From Herbaspirillum huttiense (GTDB lineage: Bacteria > Pseudomonadota > Gammaproteobacteria > Burkholderiales > Burkholderiaceae_D), in NCBI RefSeq assembly GCF_004367745.1, contig NZ_CP037993.1:5518001-5582000 (forward strand): 64,000 nt of DNA. Reading direction: 5' to 3'. Shown here one piece after another: positions 1 through 8,711 of this stretch (positions are counted from its first letter, which is position 1; every line of letters starts with the position of its first letter). The position numbers and the translations under genes are program-made. A model generated the notes under the pieces. It was not told the origin of the DNA and ran no database searches. It was given only the letters and a program-made list of their open reading frames with translations.

Positions 1-1623
1 GTTCAGCAGGCCTTCGATGATGGCCGCGCGCGTAGCCGGCGTGCCCAGGCCCTTGCCGGCCATGGCTTCGCGCAGCTCATCCGAATCCACCAGCTTGCCC
101 GCGCCTTCCATGGCCGACAGCAGCGTGGCTTCGGTGTAGCGGGCGGGCGGCTTGGTGACCAGGCCATTGGCGGTGACCTTGTCGGTCTTGACCTTCTCGC
201 CCGGGGCCACGGCCACCAGGTTGCCGCCGCCTTCCTTGTCCTTGTCATCTTCCTCGACCTGCTTGCCGTAGATGGCCAGCCAGCCGGGGTTGATCATGAC
301 TTTGCCTTCGCTCTTGAACTGGTGGCCCGACACTTCCGTGAAACGGGTGGTCACCTGGAACTCGGCCGGCGGGAAGAACACCGCCATGAAGCGGCGCGTC
401 ACCAGGTCGTAGAGCTTCTGTTCCGGCTCCGACAGGTTCTTGGGCACCTGGGTGGTCGGGATGATGGCGAAGTGGTCGCTGATCTTGGTGTTGTCGAAGA
501 TGCGCTTGTTCGGCTTGACCCAGCCTTGCTTGAGGATCTGCTTGGAGAACTGGTGGTAGTTGTTGTTCTCCGCCAGCGCCTCCATGGTGTCCTTGACCGT
601 GTTGATGTAGTCCTCGGGCAGGTGGCGCGAGTCGGTACGCGGATAGGTCAGCACCTTGTGCTTTTCATACAGCGCCTGGGCCAGGCCCAGGGTGTTCTTG
701 GCCGAGAAGCCGAAGCGCGAGTTGGCCTCGCGTTGCAGGCTGGTCAGGTCGAACAGGCCCGGCGACATCTGCGTGGTCGGCTTGGATTCCTCGGTGACAT
801 TGCCCGGCTTGTCGCGGCAGGCGGCCACGATGGAGTCGGCAGCCGCTTTGCTCCATAGGCGCTCGGGGCGCTTCTCGGGATCGGCTTCATCCTTCTTGTG
901 GCCCTTGTCCAGCCAGCGGCCCTTGTAGATGCCGGCGGCGCAGACGAATTCGGCGTGCACTTCCCAGTAGTCGCGCGGGATGAACTTCTTGATCTTCTCT
1001 TCACGCTCGACCACGATGGACAGGGTCGGCGTCTGCACGCGGCCCACGGTGGTGAGATAGAAGCCGCCTTCCTTGGAGTTGAAGGCGGTCATGGCGCGGG
1101 TGCCATTGATGCCGATCAGCCAGTCAGCTTCGCTGCGGCAGCGCGCGGCATTGGCCAGCGGGAGCATTTCTTCATCATCGCGCAGATGGGAGAAGCCCTC
1201 GCGGATGGCGCCGGGCGTCATCGATTGCAGCCACAGGCGCTTCACCGGCTGCTTGGCCTTGGTGTATTGCGCGATCAGGCGGAAGATCAGTTCACCTTCG
1301 CGGCCCGCGTCACATGCGTTGATGAGGGTGGTGACATCCTTGCGCTTGATGAGCTTGGAGAGCACCTTCAGGCGCGACTCGGTCTTGGCGATCGGATTGA
1401 GCGCAAAGTGCGGCGGAATCATCGGCAGGTGGGTAAAACTCCACTTGCCGCGCTTGACGTCGTATTCCTCGGGGACTGCGATTTCCAGCAGGTGACCGAC
1501 GGCCGAGGACAGGATGTACTCGTCGGATTCGAAATACTCATCGTGCTTGGTGAAGCCGCCGAGCGTCTTCGCGATGTCGTTCGCGACAGAGGGCTTCTCG
1601 GCAATGATGAGGGTCTTGCTCAT
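1..1623 (-). CDS. topB: DNA topoisomerase III, C-terminus cut by window edge
   Basis: This is a type IA topoisomerase that relaxes and decatenates DNA. The 541 codons present are open to the window edge, so the C-terminal part is missing. The N-terminal TOPRIM domain is visible as LIIAEKPSVA near residue 5 and the acidic DAGREGE motif near residue 105. The catalytic tyrosine lies in TYPRTDSRHL at about residue 327, which agrees with Tyr328 of the E. coli enzyme. The ATG at 1623 is chosen because the TOPRIM motif starts at once after it. Upstream on the same strand are smg and dprA; in many proteobacteria the gene in this place is topA, so finding the TopB type here is a small deviation. The identification is firm. 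Confidence 0.96.
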   Translation of the reverse strand, partial: MSKTLIIAEKPSVANDIAKTLGGFTKHDEYFESDEYILSSAVGHLLEIAVPEEYDVKRGKWSFTHLPMIPPHFALNPIAKTESRLKVLSKLIKRKDVTTLINACDAGREGELIFRLIAQYTKAKQPVKRLWLQSMTPGAIREGFSHLRDDEEMLPLANAARCRSEADWLIGINGTRAMTAFNSKEGGFYLTTVGRVQTPTLSIVVEREEKIKKFIPRDYWEVHAEFVCAAGIYKGRWLDKGHKKDEADPEKRPERLWSKAAADSIVAACRDKPGNVTEESKPTTQMSPGLFDLTSLQREANSRFGFSAKNTLGLAQALYEKHKVLTYPRTDSRHLPEDYINTVKDTMEALAENNNYHQFSKQILKQGWVKPNKRIFDNTKISDHFAIIPTTQVPKNLSEPEQKLYDLVTRRFMAVFFPPAEFQVTTRFTEVSGHQFKSEGKVMINPGWLAIYGKQVEEDDKDKEGGGNLVAVAPGEKVKTDKVTANGLVTKPPARYTEATLLSAMEGAGKLVDSDELREAMAGKGLGTPATRAAIIEGLLN

Positions 1624-2025
1624 AGGTATGGGTCTCGGTAGTGAGAGGTCAGTTGCTGGCGTGCTGCGGGAGTTGCATCAGCCTCACGTGGGGCCGGACT
1701 GCTCCGAAACAACACCATGCCATCCCAGGCGGTCAACGATAGGCGGCGGCAAGCTACGCAAGTGGCCGGCGTTTCATTGCCTGTGGACAACGGAATTTTT
1801 ATATAGTAGCCAATATCGGGCCAATGCGGGGGAATGATAAGCGTGATGCAAATGAAACGGCAAGCACAAGGGCTTGCCGTTTCATTGATTCATGCGCTTT
1901 CGCCGGCTTTTATGTTCATTCATGCCGAAATGGCTTGAAATGAAGCAACAGCACGGGGATGCGGCGTCAGCACGTTGTCAGCAAGGCTCCCTCCCAGCCC
2001 TGTCGCTCGTGCCAGGCCGGTGCGT
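1624..2025. other. Intergenic region between smg and topB
   Basis: No credible gene is seen in these 402 bases. The region holds the strong hairpin at 1851-1886 and, closer to topB, an AT-rich stretch at 1794-1808 that reads TATATAAAAA on the minus strand. That stretch is the only promoter-like sequence I see for topB, and no convincing -35 element goes with it. Confidence 0.5.
1851..1886 (-). terminator. Strong hairpin after smg, probable terminator
   Basis: A perfect 14-bp inverted repeat (arms AATGAAACGGCAAG and CTTGCCGTTTCATT) encloses an 8-nt loop. It lies about 140 bases beyond the smg stop and before topB. It lacks a long T run on either side, so it could be a terminator or another RNA hairpin. 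Confidence 0.55.
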
Positions 2026-2502
2026 TCAGTGCAGCAGGCGCGGTTCGGTATCGTCTTCGTCGAGGAACAGCTCCTCGAACATCAGGCCGTCCGGTTCCTT
2101 GCCCTGGCTCCACAGCACCATCAATACGATGACCTTGAGTTTTTCCAGGGTGATCGGCGCTTCACCGGCGGCCAGGGCGCGCTCGATGACGATCTCGCGC
2201 TGGATCGGGTCCAGCATCTTGGCCGATTCGAGGAACTGGATGAAACCGATGGCTTCCACGCCCAGAATGTCACTTTCCTGCGTCGCATAGATGCGCGTAC
2301 CGAAGGAAAAGGCGGTCTGTCGGGGATAGTTGTCGGCGAATTCGTGATTGGCGACTTCAAGATCAGTCAGCCATCCGAGTGCCTGGGAGATTTCATCTTC
2401 TTCGAAACCGATCGCGGACAACTTTTTGACGAGCGCCTCGGGTTCGGGGCAGGCATCAGGGCGATAGTAGGTTTCGTACAGGTAAACGAGGACATCAAAC
2501 AT
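2026..2502 (-). CDS. smg: Smg family protein (DUF494)
   Basis: This 158-residue protein belongs to the Smg/DUF494 family, known from the dprA-smg-topA neighbourhood of proteobacteria; its molecular role is not settled. It is acidic and helical, begins [10 protein letters not shown] and ends in an acidic stretch ([10 protein letters not shown]), both typical of the family. Full length. It follows dprA on the same strand with a gap of 86 bases, so the two may share a transcript. The identification rests on the family's N- and C-terminal patterns together with the neighbourhood. Confidence 0.92.
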   Translation of the reverse strand: MFDVLVYLYETYYRPDACPEPEALVKKLSAIGFEEDEISQALGWLTDLEVANHEFADNYPRQTAFSFGTRIYATQESDILGVEAIGFIQFLESAKMLDPIQREIVIERALAAGEAPITLEKLKVIVLMVLWSQGKEPDGLMFEELFLDEDDTEPRLLH

Positions 2503-2588
2503 GTTCGTACTCTATCGCGAAGGTTATGAATGTACAAGTCAGCCAAGGCCAGTATGGCAGGATTTGCGGCGCTGCGGGGATAATTTCT

Positions 2589-3758
2589 TCACACGATGCG
2601 ACGATAACGTGCACCCGGCAGCAGCTCCACCCAACCCTGCAGTTCCAGGGTTAGCAAACTCCCTGCCAGGCCCGCTGCATCAAGGCCGCAGCGCAACGCG
2701 AGGGTATCGGCATCGACCGGGTCATGGCCCAGGCTCTGCAATAACTGTTGGCTTGCCGCATCGAGCTCTTCCATGGCGCGCGATGAAGTTGCCTGCACGA
2801 CAGCTTGCTGCTTCGGCAACGTCGACCAGCCGGGCAGCTCATCGAGAATATCCTGCGTGGTCTCGACCAGCTTGGCCCCTTGGCGGATCAGCTGATGGCA
2901 GCCTTTGGACAGCGGCGCGTGGATCGACCCCGGAATGGCAAACACATCCCGCCCCTGCTCGGCCGCCATGCGCGCGGTGATGAGCGAACCCGATTGCGCC
3001 GCCGCTTCCACCACCAGCACGGCGCGCGAGATGCCCGAGATCAGGCGGTTGCGGCGCGGAAAGTTGGCTGCCAGCGGCGGCGTGCCCAGCGCATATTCGC
3101 TGACGATGCAGCCGCCCTCGGCGATGCGTTGTGCCAGCGCGCGATTGCGCTGGGGATAATCCAGGTCGATGCCGGTACCGATGACCGCCACCGTCGAGCC
3201 CGGCCCGGCCAATCCGCCGGCATGGGCCGCTGCGTCGATGCCCAGCGCCAGCCCCGAGACGATGGTGATGCCCGCACGGCTGAGCTCCTCGGAGAACCGG
3301 CCCGCATGCTGCACGCCCTGGGCCGTGGCATTGCGGCTGCCCACCACTGCCAGCGCATTGCCCGACAGCAGTGCCGGATTGCCGCGGACGTAGAGCAACA
3401 AGGGAGGATCGGCAATCTGCAGCAATCCCGGCGGATAGCTTGCATCGGCCAGCGTGATGACGGATTGCCCCGGCACCTGCGCCCAGGCCAGCGTGGCGGC
3501 GATGCGCTCGCGCTGCTGTGCGGTCGGCGCGCACACCAGGCGGGCCGCCACCGGGGCCGGCACCACCGCCCGCAAGGCCCCCTGATCGGCCTGCCAGATA
3601 CCCTGCGGCAAACCGAACACCGCCAGCAGCCGGCGCGCCAGCACCGGCCCGATGCCGTCCGTCATGGCCAGGCGCAGCCAGGCGGCCAGTTCTGTGGCCG
3701 GATCGGCAATAGTGTCGTGGAAAGGCTCTTGCATGAGGATAGATGAAGTGTTGTACAT
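2589..3758 (-). CDS. dprA: DNA processing protein DprA (Smf)
   Basis: DprA binds incoming single-stranded DNA and loads RecA during natural transformation. The product has an N-terminal helical region (LAMTDGIGPVLARRLL), then the extended Rossmann fold of the family (SGLALGIDAAAHAGG, TVAVIGTGID, FPRRNRLISG), and a C-terminal winged-helix segment. The frame is open back to 3929, but that extension has no family character. I use the ATG at 3758 (389 residues); an ATG at 3734 is equally possible, and neither has a strong ribosome binding site. It is divergent from def and heads the dprA-smg pair. The family is certain, the start is not. Confidence 0.93.
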   Translation of the reverse strand: MYNTSSILMQEPFHDTIADPATELAAWLRLAMTDGIGPVLARRLLAVFGLPQGIWQADQGALRAVVPAPVAARLVCAPTAQQRERIAATLAWAQVPGQSVITLADASYPPGLLQIADPPLLLYVRGNPALLSGNALAVVGSRNATAQGVQHAGRFSEELSRAGITIVSGLALGIDAAAHAGGLAGPGSTVAVIGTGIDLDYPQRNRALAQRIAEGGCIVSEYALGTPPLAANFPRRNRLISGISRAVLVVEAAAQSGSLITARMAAEQGRDVFAIPGSIHAPLSKGCHQLIRQGAKLVETTQDILDELPGWSTLPKQQAVVQATSSRAMEELDAASQQLLQSLGHDPVDADTLALRCGLDAAGLAGSLLTLELQGWVELLPGARYRRIV

Positions 3759-4037
3759 CGGCCGCCCGCTCAAGGCCGTGCGGCGCGGCTCTCCGGGCGG
3801 GCCTGTGGCGGGCTGTGATACACTTTTCCAAAAAACGGGAATCTCCTGGCCGCCGCGCCACGCCGCACAGGCCTGCCAGGACCGGCATTGTGCGGTGGCC
3901 GTGCTTGAAGCGTCGCGCTTCGGCCGCATTTACATGACAAATCCCGAAATGAATTTCCCGCACGCTCGCAAAATGACGAGATCCGGCCCGAACCAGGTCC
4001 CCCGAGACCGAACCCCAAGCTTACCGAGAACACACGT

Positions 4038-4556
4038 ATGGCCCTGCTGAACATCCTCCGTTATCCCGATCCGCGCCTGCACAAGGTCGCGGTCCCCGTG
4101 ACCGTCTTCGACGAGCGCATCAAGAAGCTGGTGGCCGACATGGCCGAGACCATGTATGCCGCCCCCGGCGTGGGCCTGGCCGCCAGCCAGGTGGATGTGC
4201 ATGAACAGGTGGTGGTCATCGACGTCTCCGATGAGGGCAAGAACCTGCAGGTCTTCATCAACCCCGAGATCCTCTGGGCCAGCGAAGAGAAGCGCGTCTA
4301 TGACGAAGGCTGCCTGTCGGTGCCCGGCATCTACGATGGCGTGGAACGTCCGGCCCGCGTGAAGGTGCGCGCTTTTGATGCCGACGGCAAGGCCTTCGAG
4401 GTCGATGCCGATGAGCTCTTGGCCGTGTGCATCCAGCATGAGATGGATCACCTGAAGGGCAAGGTCTTCGTCGAATACCTGTCGCCGTTGAAGCGCAACC
4501 GCATCAAGACCAAGCTGCAGAAGGAAGAGCGCGAGATGAAGAAGAAGGCGGGCTGA
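4038..4556 (+). CDS. def: Peptide deformylase
   Basis: Removes the formyl group from the initiator methionine of new proteins. The 172-residue product has all three family motifs: GVGLAASQ (44-51), EGCLSVP with the metal-binding Cys92, and QHEMDHL (133-139) with the metal-binding histidines and catalytic Glu135. Length is normal. No fmt follows; the gene ends in its own terminator, whereas def-fmt is the common arrangement. The Shine-Dalgarno region before the ATG is weak. Confidence 0.97.
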   Translation: MALLNILRYPDPRLHKVAVPVTVFDERIKKLVADMAETMYAAPGVGLAASQVDVHEQVVVIDVSDEGKNLQVFINPEILWASEEKRVYDEGCLSVPGIYDGVERPARVKVRAFDADGKAFEVDADELLAVCIQHEMDHLKGKVFVEYLSPLKRNRIKTKLQKEEREMKKKAG

Positions 4557-4584
4557 CGCACTGCCCACATCCGCGATAAAAAAT

Positions 4585-4617
4585 AACGCCGGCCGGGTCA
4601 TCCCCGCCGGCGTTTTT
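4585..4617 (+). terminator. Rho-independent terminator of def
   Basis: A 9-bp stem (AACGCCGGC / GCCGGCGTT) with a 12-nt loop is followed by a T run at 4613-4617. The left side carries an A run, so it probably also works for the convergent MBL hydrolase gene on the minus strand. Confidence 0.88.
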
Positions 4618-4664
4618 CATTGATGCGTCACTTGCATCAATACCACCGATTGATGCAAGAAGGC

Positions 4665-5729
4665 TTACACCGCCACAAACCGATACACCCCATCCTCCCC
4701 CAACAAGCGCTTCACCGCGCCGTCAACCCAGAGCTTGTGCAAGTGCGCGACCGCCTCCCCCAGTGCAAAGGACAGCTGATGCGTATCCAGCGGCCGCTTG
4801 AACATCACCGGCAGGATATCCACGCCCGTCTGCGGTGTGGCACAGGCCGCCAGCACTTCGGCCAGACGCTCGCGGTGATGGTCGTTCAACTGCTGGATAC
4901 GGGTATGCAAGCCACGGAAGGGCTTGCCATGCGAAGGCAGCACCAGCACATCGCCCGGCAGGTGCGCGTATTTCGCCAGCGAATCCAGATACTGCTGCAC
5001 CGGATTGCTCTCCGGCTCGATCGCAAACACCGATACATTGGTGGAGATGCGCGGCAAGACCATGTCCCCCGAAATGAGCACATTCAGCGCCGCGCAATAC
5101 AGGGAAACGTGCTCCGGCGAATGACCGAATCCGGTAATGATTTCCCAGTCGCGTCCGCCGATGCGCACCGCGTGGCCATCCTGCATGCGGTGATACGCGT
5201 GCGGCACCACCGGCACCAGGTCCTGGTAATACGTATTGCGCCCCTGCAGCGTCGCCACCGTCTCGGGATCCGCCAGGCCATGCCGCTGGAAATGCGGCGT
5301 GGCCGCCGTGCCCTCGGCCCCCGGCAAGGCCGCCGACATCACGCGCGCAAAAGCGTAATCACCGGTACTCATCCACAGCGGTGCCTGCCAGCGCTGGCAC
5401 AGCCAGTCGGCCAGGCCTACGTGATCGGGATGGCAATGCGTGACCAGCACGCGCAGGATGGGCAAGCCATCGAGTTCTTCAGTGAAGATGCGCTCCCAGG
5501 CCGCGCGCGTATCGTCGGTGGCGATGCCGCAATCGACCACGGTCCAGCCGCGCTGGCGGCCTTGCGGGGTGTCGAGCTCGTCTTGCAGCAACCACAGGTT
5601 GATGTGATTCAGCGCAAAGGGCAGCCCCATGCGCAGCCAGCGCACGCCCGGTGCCACCTCCATGGTGTGGCCGGTGTCGGGCAGGGTGTCGCCGAAGGCG
5701 TAGTCGAGCTGGGATTCAAGAGCGTTCAT
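4665..5729 (-). CDS. MBL-fold metallo-hydrolase
   Basis: A 354-residue metallo-beta-lactamase fold protein. The zinc-binding motif THCHPDH sits at residues 97-103, with further ligand candidates in GFGHSPEHV and SGDM and a late PSHG motif. The C-terminal ~80 residues look like the winged-helix tail of LACTB2-like hydrolases. The substrate cannot be read from sequence; thioester or glyoxalase-like hydrolysis is possible. The gene is divergent from liuR and shares the operator region at 5813-5832, so LiuR may also control it. No signal peptide. Confidence 0.88.
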   Translation of the reverse strand: MNALESQLDYAFGDTLPDTGHTMEVAPGVRWLRMGLPFALNHINLWLLQDELDTPQGRQRGWTVVDCGIATDDTRAAWERIFTEELDGLPILRVLVTHCHPDHVGLADWLCQRWQAPLWMSTGDYAFARVMSAALPGAEGTAATPHFQRHGLADPETVATLQGRNTYYQDLVPVVPHAYHRMQDGHAVRIGGRDWEIITGFGHSPEHVSLYCAALNVLISGDMVLPRISTNVSVFAIEPESNPVQQYLDSLAKYAHLPGDVLVLPSHGKPFRGLHTRIQQLNDHHRERLAEVLAACATPQTGVDILPVMFKRPLDTHQLSFALGEAVAHLHKLWVDGAVKRLLGEDGVYRFVAV

Positions 5730-5812
5730 CAGTAAGCCTGGCGATCATCAAGAGGGAGGTCAAAGGCGTCGCACCAGCCCTGCATTTTTTGCTGGACGAC
5801 AGGGCACAATAT

Positions 5813-5832
5813 ACTTTACGTTAACGTAAAGT
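5813..5832. promoter_or_regulatory. LiuR operator, liuR promoter side
   Basis: A perfect 20-bp palindrome, ACTTTACGTTAACGTAAAGT, lies in the 130-base gap between the divergent MBL hydrolase gene and liuR. MerR-type regulators bind such dyads between promoter elements, and the core CGTTAACG recurs before liuA. Confidence 0.82.
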
Positions 5833-5859
5833 GCCAGACCAACCCAATCCATCCCGTCC

Positions 5860-6273
5860 ATGCCTACCTACACCATCACCGAACTGGCGGAAGAATTCGC
5901 GATCACGCCGCGCGCGATCCGGTTCTACGAAGACCACGGCATCCTCAATCCCAAGCGCGAGGGGGTGGGCGGTCGGCATCGCGTCTATCCGGCGCGCGAA
6001 CGCACGCGCCTGAAGCTCACGCTGCGCGGCAAGCGCCTGGGCTTCACACTGGCCGAAATCAAGGACCTGATCGACATGTACGAATCGCCCAAGGATACGC
6101 AGCCGCAGCTGCAGCGCTTCCTGGGCCTGCTGCAACAGCATCGCGAAAAACTGGAACAGCAGCGCGAAGACCTCGAACTGACCCTCTCCGAAATCGCCGC
6201 CCACGAAGAGGAATGCCGGCAACTGCTGGCCGATGCCAAACCGAAGAGCAAACGCAAGGCGGTAGCGGCCTGA
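5860..6273 (+). CDS. liuR: MerR-family regulator LiuR
   Basis: A 137-residue MerR-type regulator. The N-terminal winged helix ([25 protein letters not shown], given here only as a region of residues 5-29) is followed by the wing and a second helix pair ([19 protein letters not shown]), then a coiled coil at about 75-125 for dimerisation. The C-terminus is a basic tail. It lacks the cysteine cluster of metal sensors, as expected for LiuR, which senses branched-chain acyl-CoA metabolites. It stands directly upstream of liuA with matching palindromes before both genes, so autoregulation plus control of the liu genes is likely. Confidence 0.9.
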   Translation: MPTYTITELAEEFAITPRAIRFYEDHGILNPKREGVGGRHRVYPARERTRLKLTLRGKRLGFTLAEIKDLIDMYESPKDTQPQLQRFLGLLQQHREKLEQQREDLELTLSEIAAHEEECRQLLADAKPKSKRKAVAA

Positions 6274-6309
6274 CGCAAACGGCATTTCGCAACGCGCAGA
6301 CCGCCTTCA

Positions 6310-6325
6310 TTGACGTTAACGTCAA
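6310..6325. promoter_or_regulatory. LiuR operator upstream of liuA
   Basis: The perfect 16-bp palindrome TTGACGTTAACGTCAA shares the CGTTAACG core with the site at 5813-5832. It lies about 60 bases before the liuA start codon, in the gap after liuR, so liuA and the genes behind it probably have their own LiuR-controlled promoter. Confidence 0.8.
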
Positions 6326-6386
6326 GCAACAGCAATCGTTCCACATCACAACAAGAATTCCCCAAACACCCAACGAGGAGACACCC

Positions 6387-7571
6387 ATGATCCATCTGCC
6401 CGGCCTCAATTTCGACCATGGCGAAGACATCGCCGCCCTGCGTGAAGCGGTTGCCGCCTTCGCCCAAACGGAGATCGCTCCGCGCGCAGCCGAGATCGAC
6501 CGCAGCGACCAGTTCCCCATGGACCTGTGGAAGAAGCTGGGCGACCTGGGCGTGCTGGGCATCACCGTCGGCGAGGAATACGGCGGGGCCGGACTGGGCT
6601 ACCTGGCGCACATCATCGCGATGGAAGAAATCTCGCGCGCCTCGGCGTCGGTGGGCCTGTCCTACGGTGCGCACTCCAATCTGTGCGTGAACCAGATCAA
6701 GCGCAACGGCAACGAAGAGCAGAAGCGCAAGTACCTGCCCAAGCTGATCTCGGGCGACTTCATCGGTGCGCTGGCCATGTCCGAACCCAATGCCGGTTCG
6801 GATGTGGTGAGCATGAAACTGCGCGCCGACAAGAAGGGCGACCGCTACGTGCTCAACGGCAGCAAGATGTGGATCACCAATGGCCCCGATGCCGACGTGC
6901 TGGTGGTCTATGCCAAGACCGATCTCGACGCCGGGGCGCGCGGCATGACCGCCTTCCTGGTGGAAAAAGGATATAAAGGATTTTCCGTCGCGCAGAAACT
7001 GGACAAGCTCGGCATGCGCGGTTCCCACACCGGTGAACTGGTGTTCCAGGATTGCGAAGTCCCCGAAGAAAACGTATTGGGCGGCGTCGGCCGTGGCGTC
7101 AACGTGCTGATGTCGGGCCTGGACTTCGAGCGCAGCGTGCTCTCCGGTGGCCCGCTGGGCATCATGCAGGCCTGCATGGATGTGGTGGTGCCGTATGTGC
7201 ATGACCGCAAGCAGTTCGGCCAGGCCATCGGCGAATTCCAGCTCATGCAGGGCAAGCTGGCCGACATGTATTCCACCATGATGGCCTGCAAGGCCTACGT
7301 CTATGCGGTCGGCCAGGCCTGTGACCGTGCCGACAGCGCGGACAAGGTACGCGCCCTGCGCAAGGACGCCGCCGGTGCCATCCTCTACTCGGCCGAGAAG
7401 GCCACCTGGATGGCGGGTGAAGCGATCCAGTCGCTGGGCGGCAATGGCTACATCAACGAATATCCCGTGGGCCGCCTGTGGCGCGATGCCAAGCTCTACG
7501 AGATCGGCGCCGGCACCAGCGAGATCCGCCGCATGCTGATCGGCCGCGAACTGTTTGCCGATACGCTGTAA
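6387..7571 (+). CDS. liuA: Isovaleryl-CoA dehydrogenase
   Basis: An FAD-dependent acyl-CoA dehydrogenase that oxidises isovaleryl-CoA to 3-methylcrotonyl-CoA in leucine breakdown. The 394-residue product shows the family motifs MSEPNAGSD and WITNG and the C-terminal [20 protein letters not shown]. Glu248 in [12 protein letters not shown] lies where the catalytic base of isovaleryl-CoA dehydrogenases is found, rather than the C-terminal glutamate of other family members. The ATG at 6387 is chosen because a GAGGAG site lies at 6375-6380; the longer frame upstream overlaps the liuR end. It opens the catabolic part of the cluster. Confidence 0.95.
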   Translation: MIHLPGLNFDHGEDIAALREAVAAFAQTEIAPRAAEIDRSDQFPMDLWKKLGDLGVLGITVGEEYGGAGLGYLAHIIAMEEISRASASVGLSYGAHSNLCVNQIKRNGNEEQKRKYLPKLISGDFIGALAMSEPNAGSDVVSMKLRADKKGDRYVLNGSKMWITNGPDADVLVVYAKTDLDAGARGMTAFLVEKGYKGFSVAQKLDKLGMRGSHTGELVFQDCEVPEENVLGGVGRGVNVLMSGLDFERSVLSGGPLGIMQACMDVVVPYVHDRKQFGQAIGEFQLMQGKLADMYSTMMACKAYVYAVGQACDRADSADKVRALRKDAAGAILYSAEKATWMAGEAIQSLGGNGYINEYPVGRLWRDAKLYEIGAGTSEIRRMLIGRELFADTL

Positions 7572-7612
7572 GCGCCCTCCCCTCTTTTGAAACTCCAAAC
7601 ACAACGGACATC

Positions 7613-8215
7613 ATGAGCACACCCATCGATTTCTACTTCGACTTCAGCTCGCCCTACGGCTACTTCGCTGCGGTCGAGATCGACAAGCTGGCTGCGAAAT
7701 ACAGCCGCAGCGTCAACTGGCATCCCATCCTGCTGGGTCCCATCTTCAAGGCACTGGGCACCAATTCGCTGGCCAACATTCCGGTCAAGGGCGACTACTC
7801 GCGCCACGACATGGAGCGCACCGCGCGCTTCCACAATATCTTCTACAAGGCCCCGAGCCAGTTCCCCATCGGCACGCAAGTCGCCGCACGCGCCACGCTG
7901 TGGGTGCAGCAGACCCAGCCGGCCAAGGCGGTGGACCTGATCAAGACCTTGTACAGCGCCTACTTCACCGAAGACATCGACATCAGCGTGCCCGAAAACG
8001 TGCTGCGCATCGCCGCCGACAACGGCATCGACCGCGCAGCACTGGAAGCGGCGCTGGGTACGCCCGAACTGAAGGAGCAGCTGCGCGCAGCCACCGAAGC
8101 GGCCGGCAAGGCTGGCGTCTTCGGCTCGCCCTTCATGATCGTCGATGGCGAACAATTCTGGGGCTTCGACCGCTTCACCCAGCTGGAAGCCTTCCTCAAG
8201 AACGGAAAGATCTGA
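7613..8215 (+). CDS. DsbA-like 2-hydroxychromene-2-carboxylate isomerase family protein
   Basis: A 200-residue cytoplasmic member of the DsbA/kappa-glutathione-transferase fold, begun by IDFYFDFSSPYGYFA and closed by GVFGSPFMIVDGEQFWGFDRF, both hallmarks of the 2-hydroxychromene-2-carboxylate isomerase group. The CXXC site of DsbA is replaced by SSPY, so a glutathione-dependent isomerase or transferase is expected, not a thiol oxidase. It sits inside the liu cluster 41 bases after liuA and its TGA overlaps the next ATG by one base. A link to leucine breakdown is inferred only from position. Confidence 0.85.
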   Translation: MSTPIDFYFDFSSPYGYFAAVEIDKLAAKYSRSVNWHPILLGPIFKALGTNSLANIPVKGDYSRHDMERTARFHNIFYKAPSQFPIGTQVAARATLWVQQTQPAKAVDLIKTLYSAYFTEDIDISVPENVLRIAADNGIDRAALEAALGTPELKEQLRAATEAAGKAGVFGSPFMIVDGEQFWGFDRFTQLEAFLKNGKI

Positions 8216-8631
8216 TGAGCACCAAGAAAGACAAGTCCGGCCCCTGCCCCTGCGGCCAGCCCAGCTTCGAGAAATGCTGTGGCCGCTTCATCACCGGTGG
8301 CCAGGTGCCGGCCACGGCCGAGCTGCTGATGCGCTCGCGCTATACCGCCTTCGCCCTGCGCGACGAAGCCTACCTGCGCGCGACCTGGTTCCCGGACACG
8401 CTGCCGGAAGAAGAGCTGACCAGCGAAACCGACGTCAAGTGGATCGGCCTGGACATCAAGAAACACCAGCACGCCAGCGGCAGCGATGAAGCGACCGTCG
8501 AGTTCGTGGCGCGCTTCAAGGTGGGTGGCAAGGCGCACCGCCTGCACGAGATCAGCAACTTCGTGCGCCAGCCTGACGACAGTGGCCAGGCCCGCTGGTA
8601 TTACGTGGACGGGCGCTTCCCGGAGGACTGA
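8215..8631 (+). CDS. YchJ-like SEC-C motif protein (UPF0225)
   Basis: A 138-residue protein with the N-terminal SEC-C zinc-binding motif ([15 protein letters not shown]) followed by the YchJ-type NTF2-like domain ([32 protein letters not shown]). The family is widespread and its function is not established. The start overlaps the stop of the preceding isomerase gene (TGATG), so the two are translationally coupled inside the liu cluster. Confidence 0.9.
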   Translation: MSTKKDKSGPCPCGQPSFEKCCGRFITGGQVPATAELLMRSRYTAFALRDEAYLRATWFPDTLPEEELTSETDVKWIGLDIKKHQHASGSDEATVEFVARFKVGGKAHRLHEISNFVRQPDDSGQARWYYVDGRFPED

Positions 8632-8711
8632 CGTTTTCTGCACCATGCACCGCTGCACCAGCGCCGGTGCGGCCGACAGCACAACAAGAAACTGAACAGA
8701 GAGACCAAACC

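Noticed and set aside
898..1641. Long plus-strand frame of 247 codons
   Set aside because: It is the antisense shadow of topB, which has full TOPRIM and active-site motifs; the antisense product has no domain or ribosome binding site.
2805..3746. A 313-codon plus-strand frame over dprA
   Set aside because: It is a shadow of dprA, whose Rossmann-fold motifs are clear on the minus strand.
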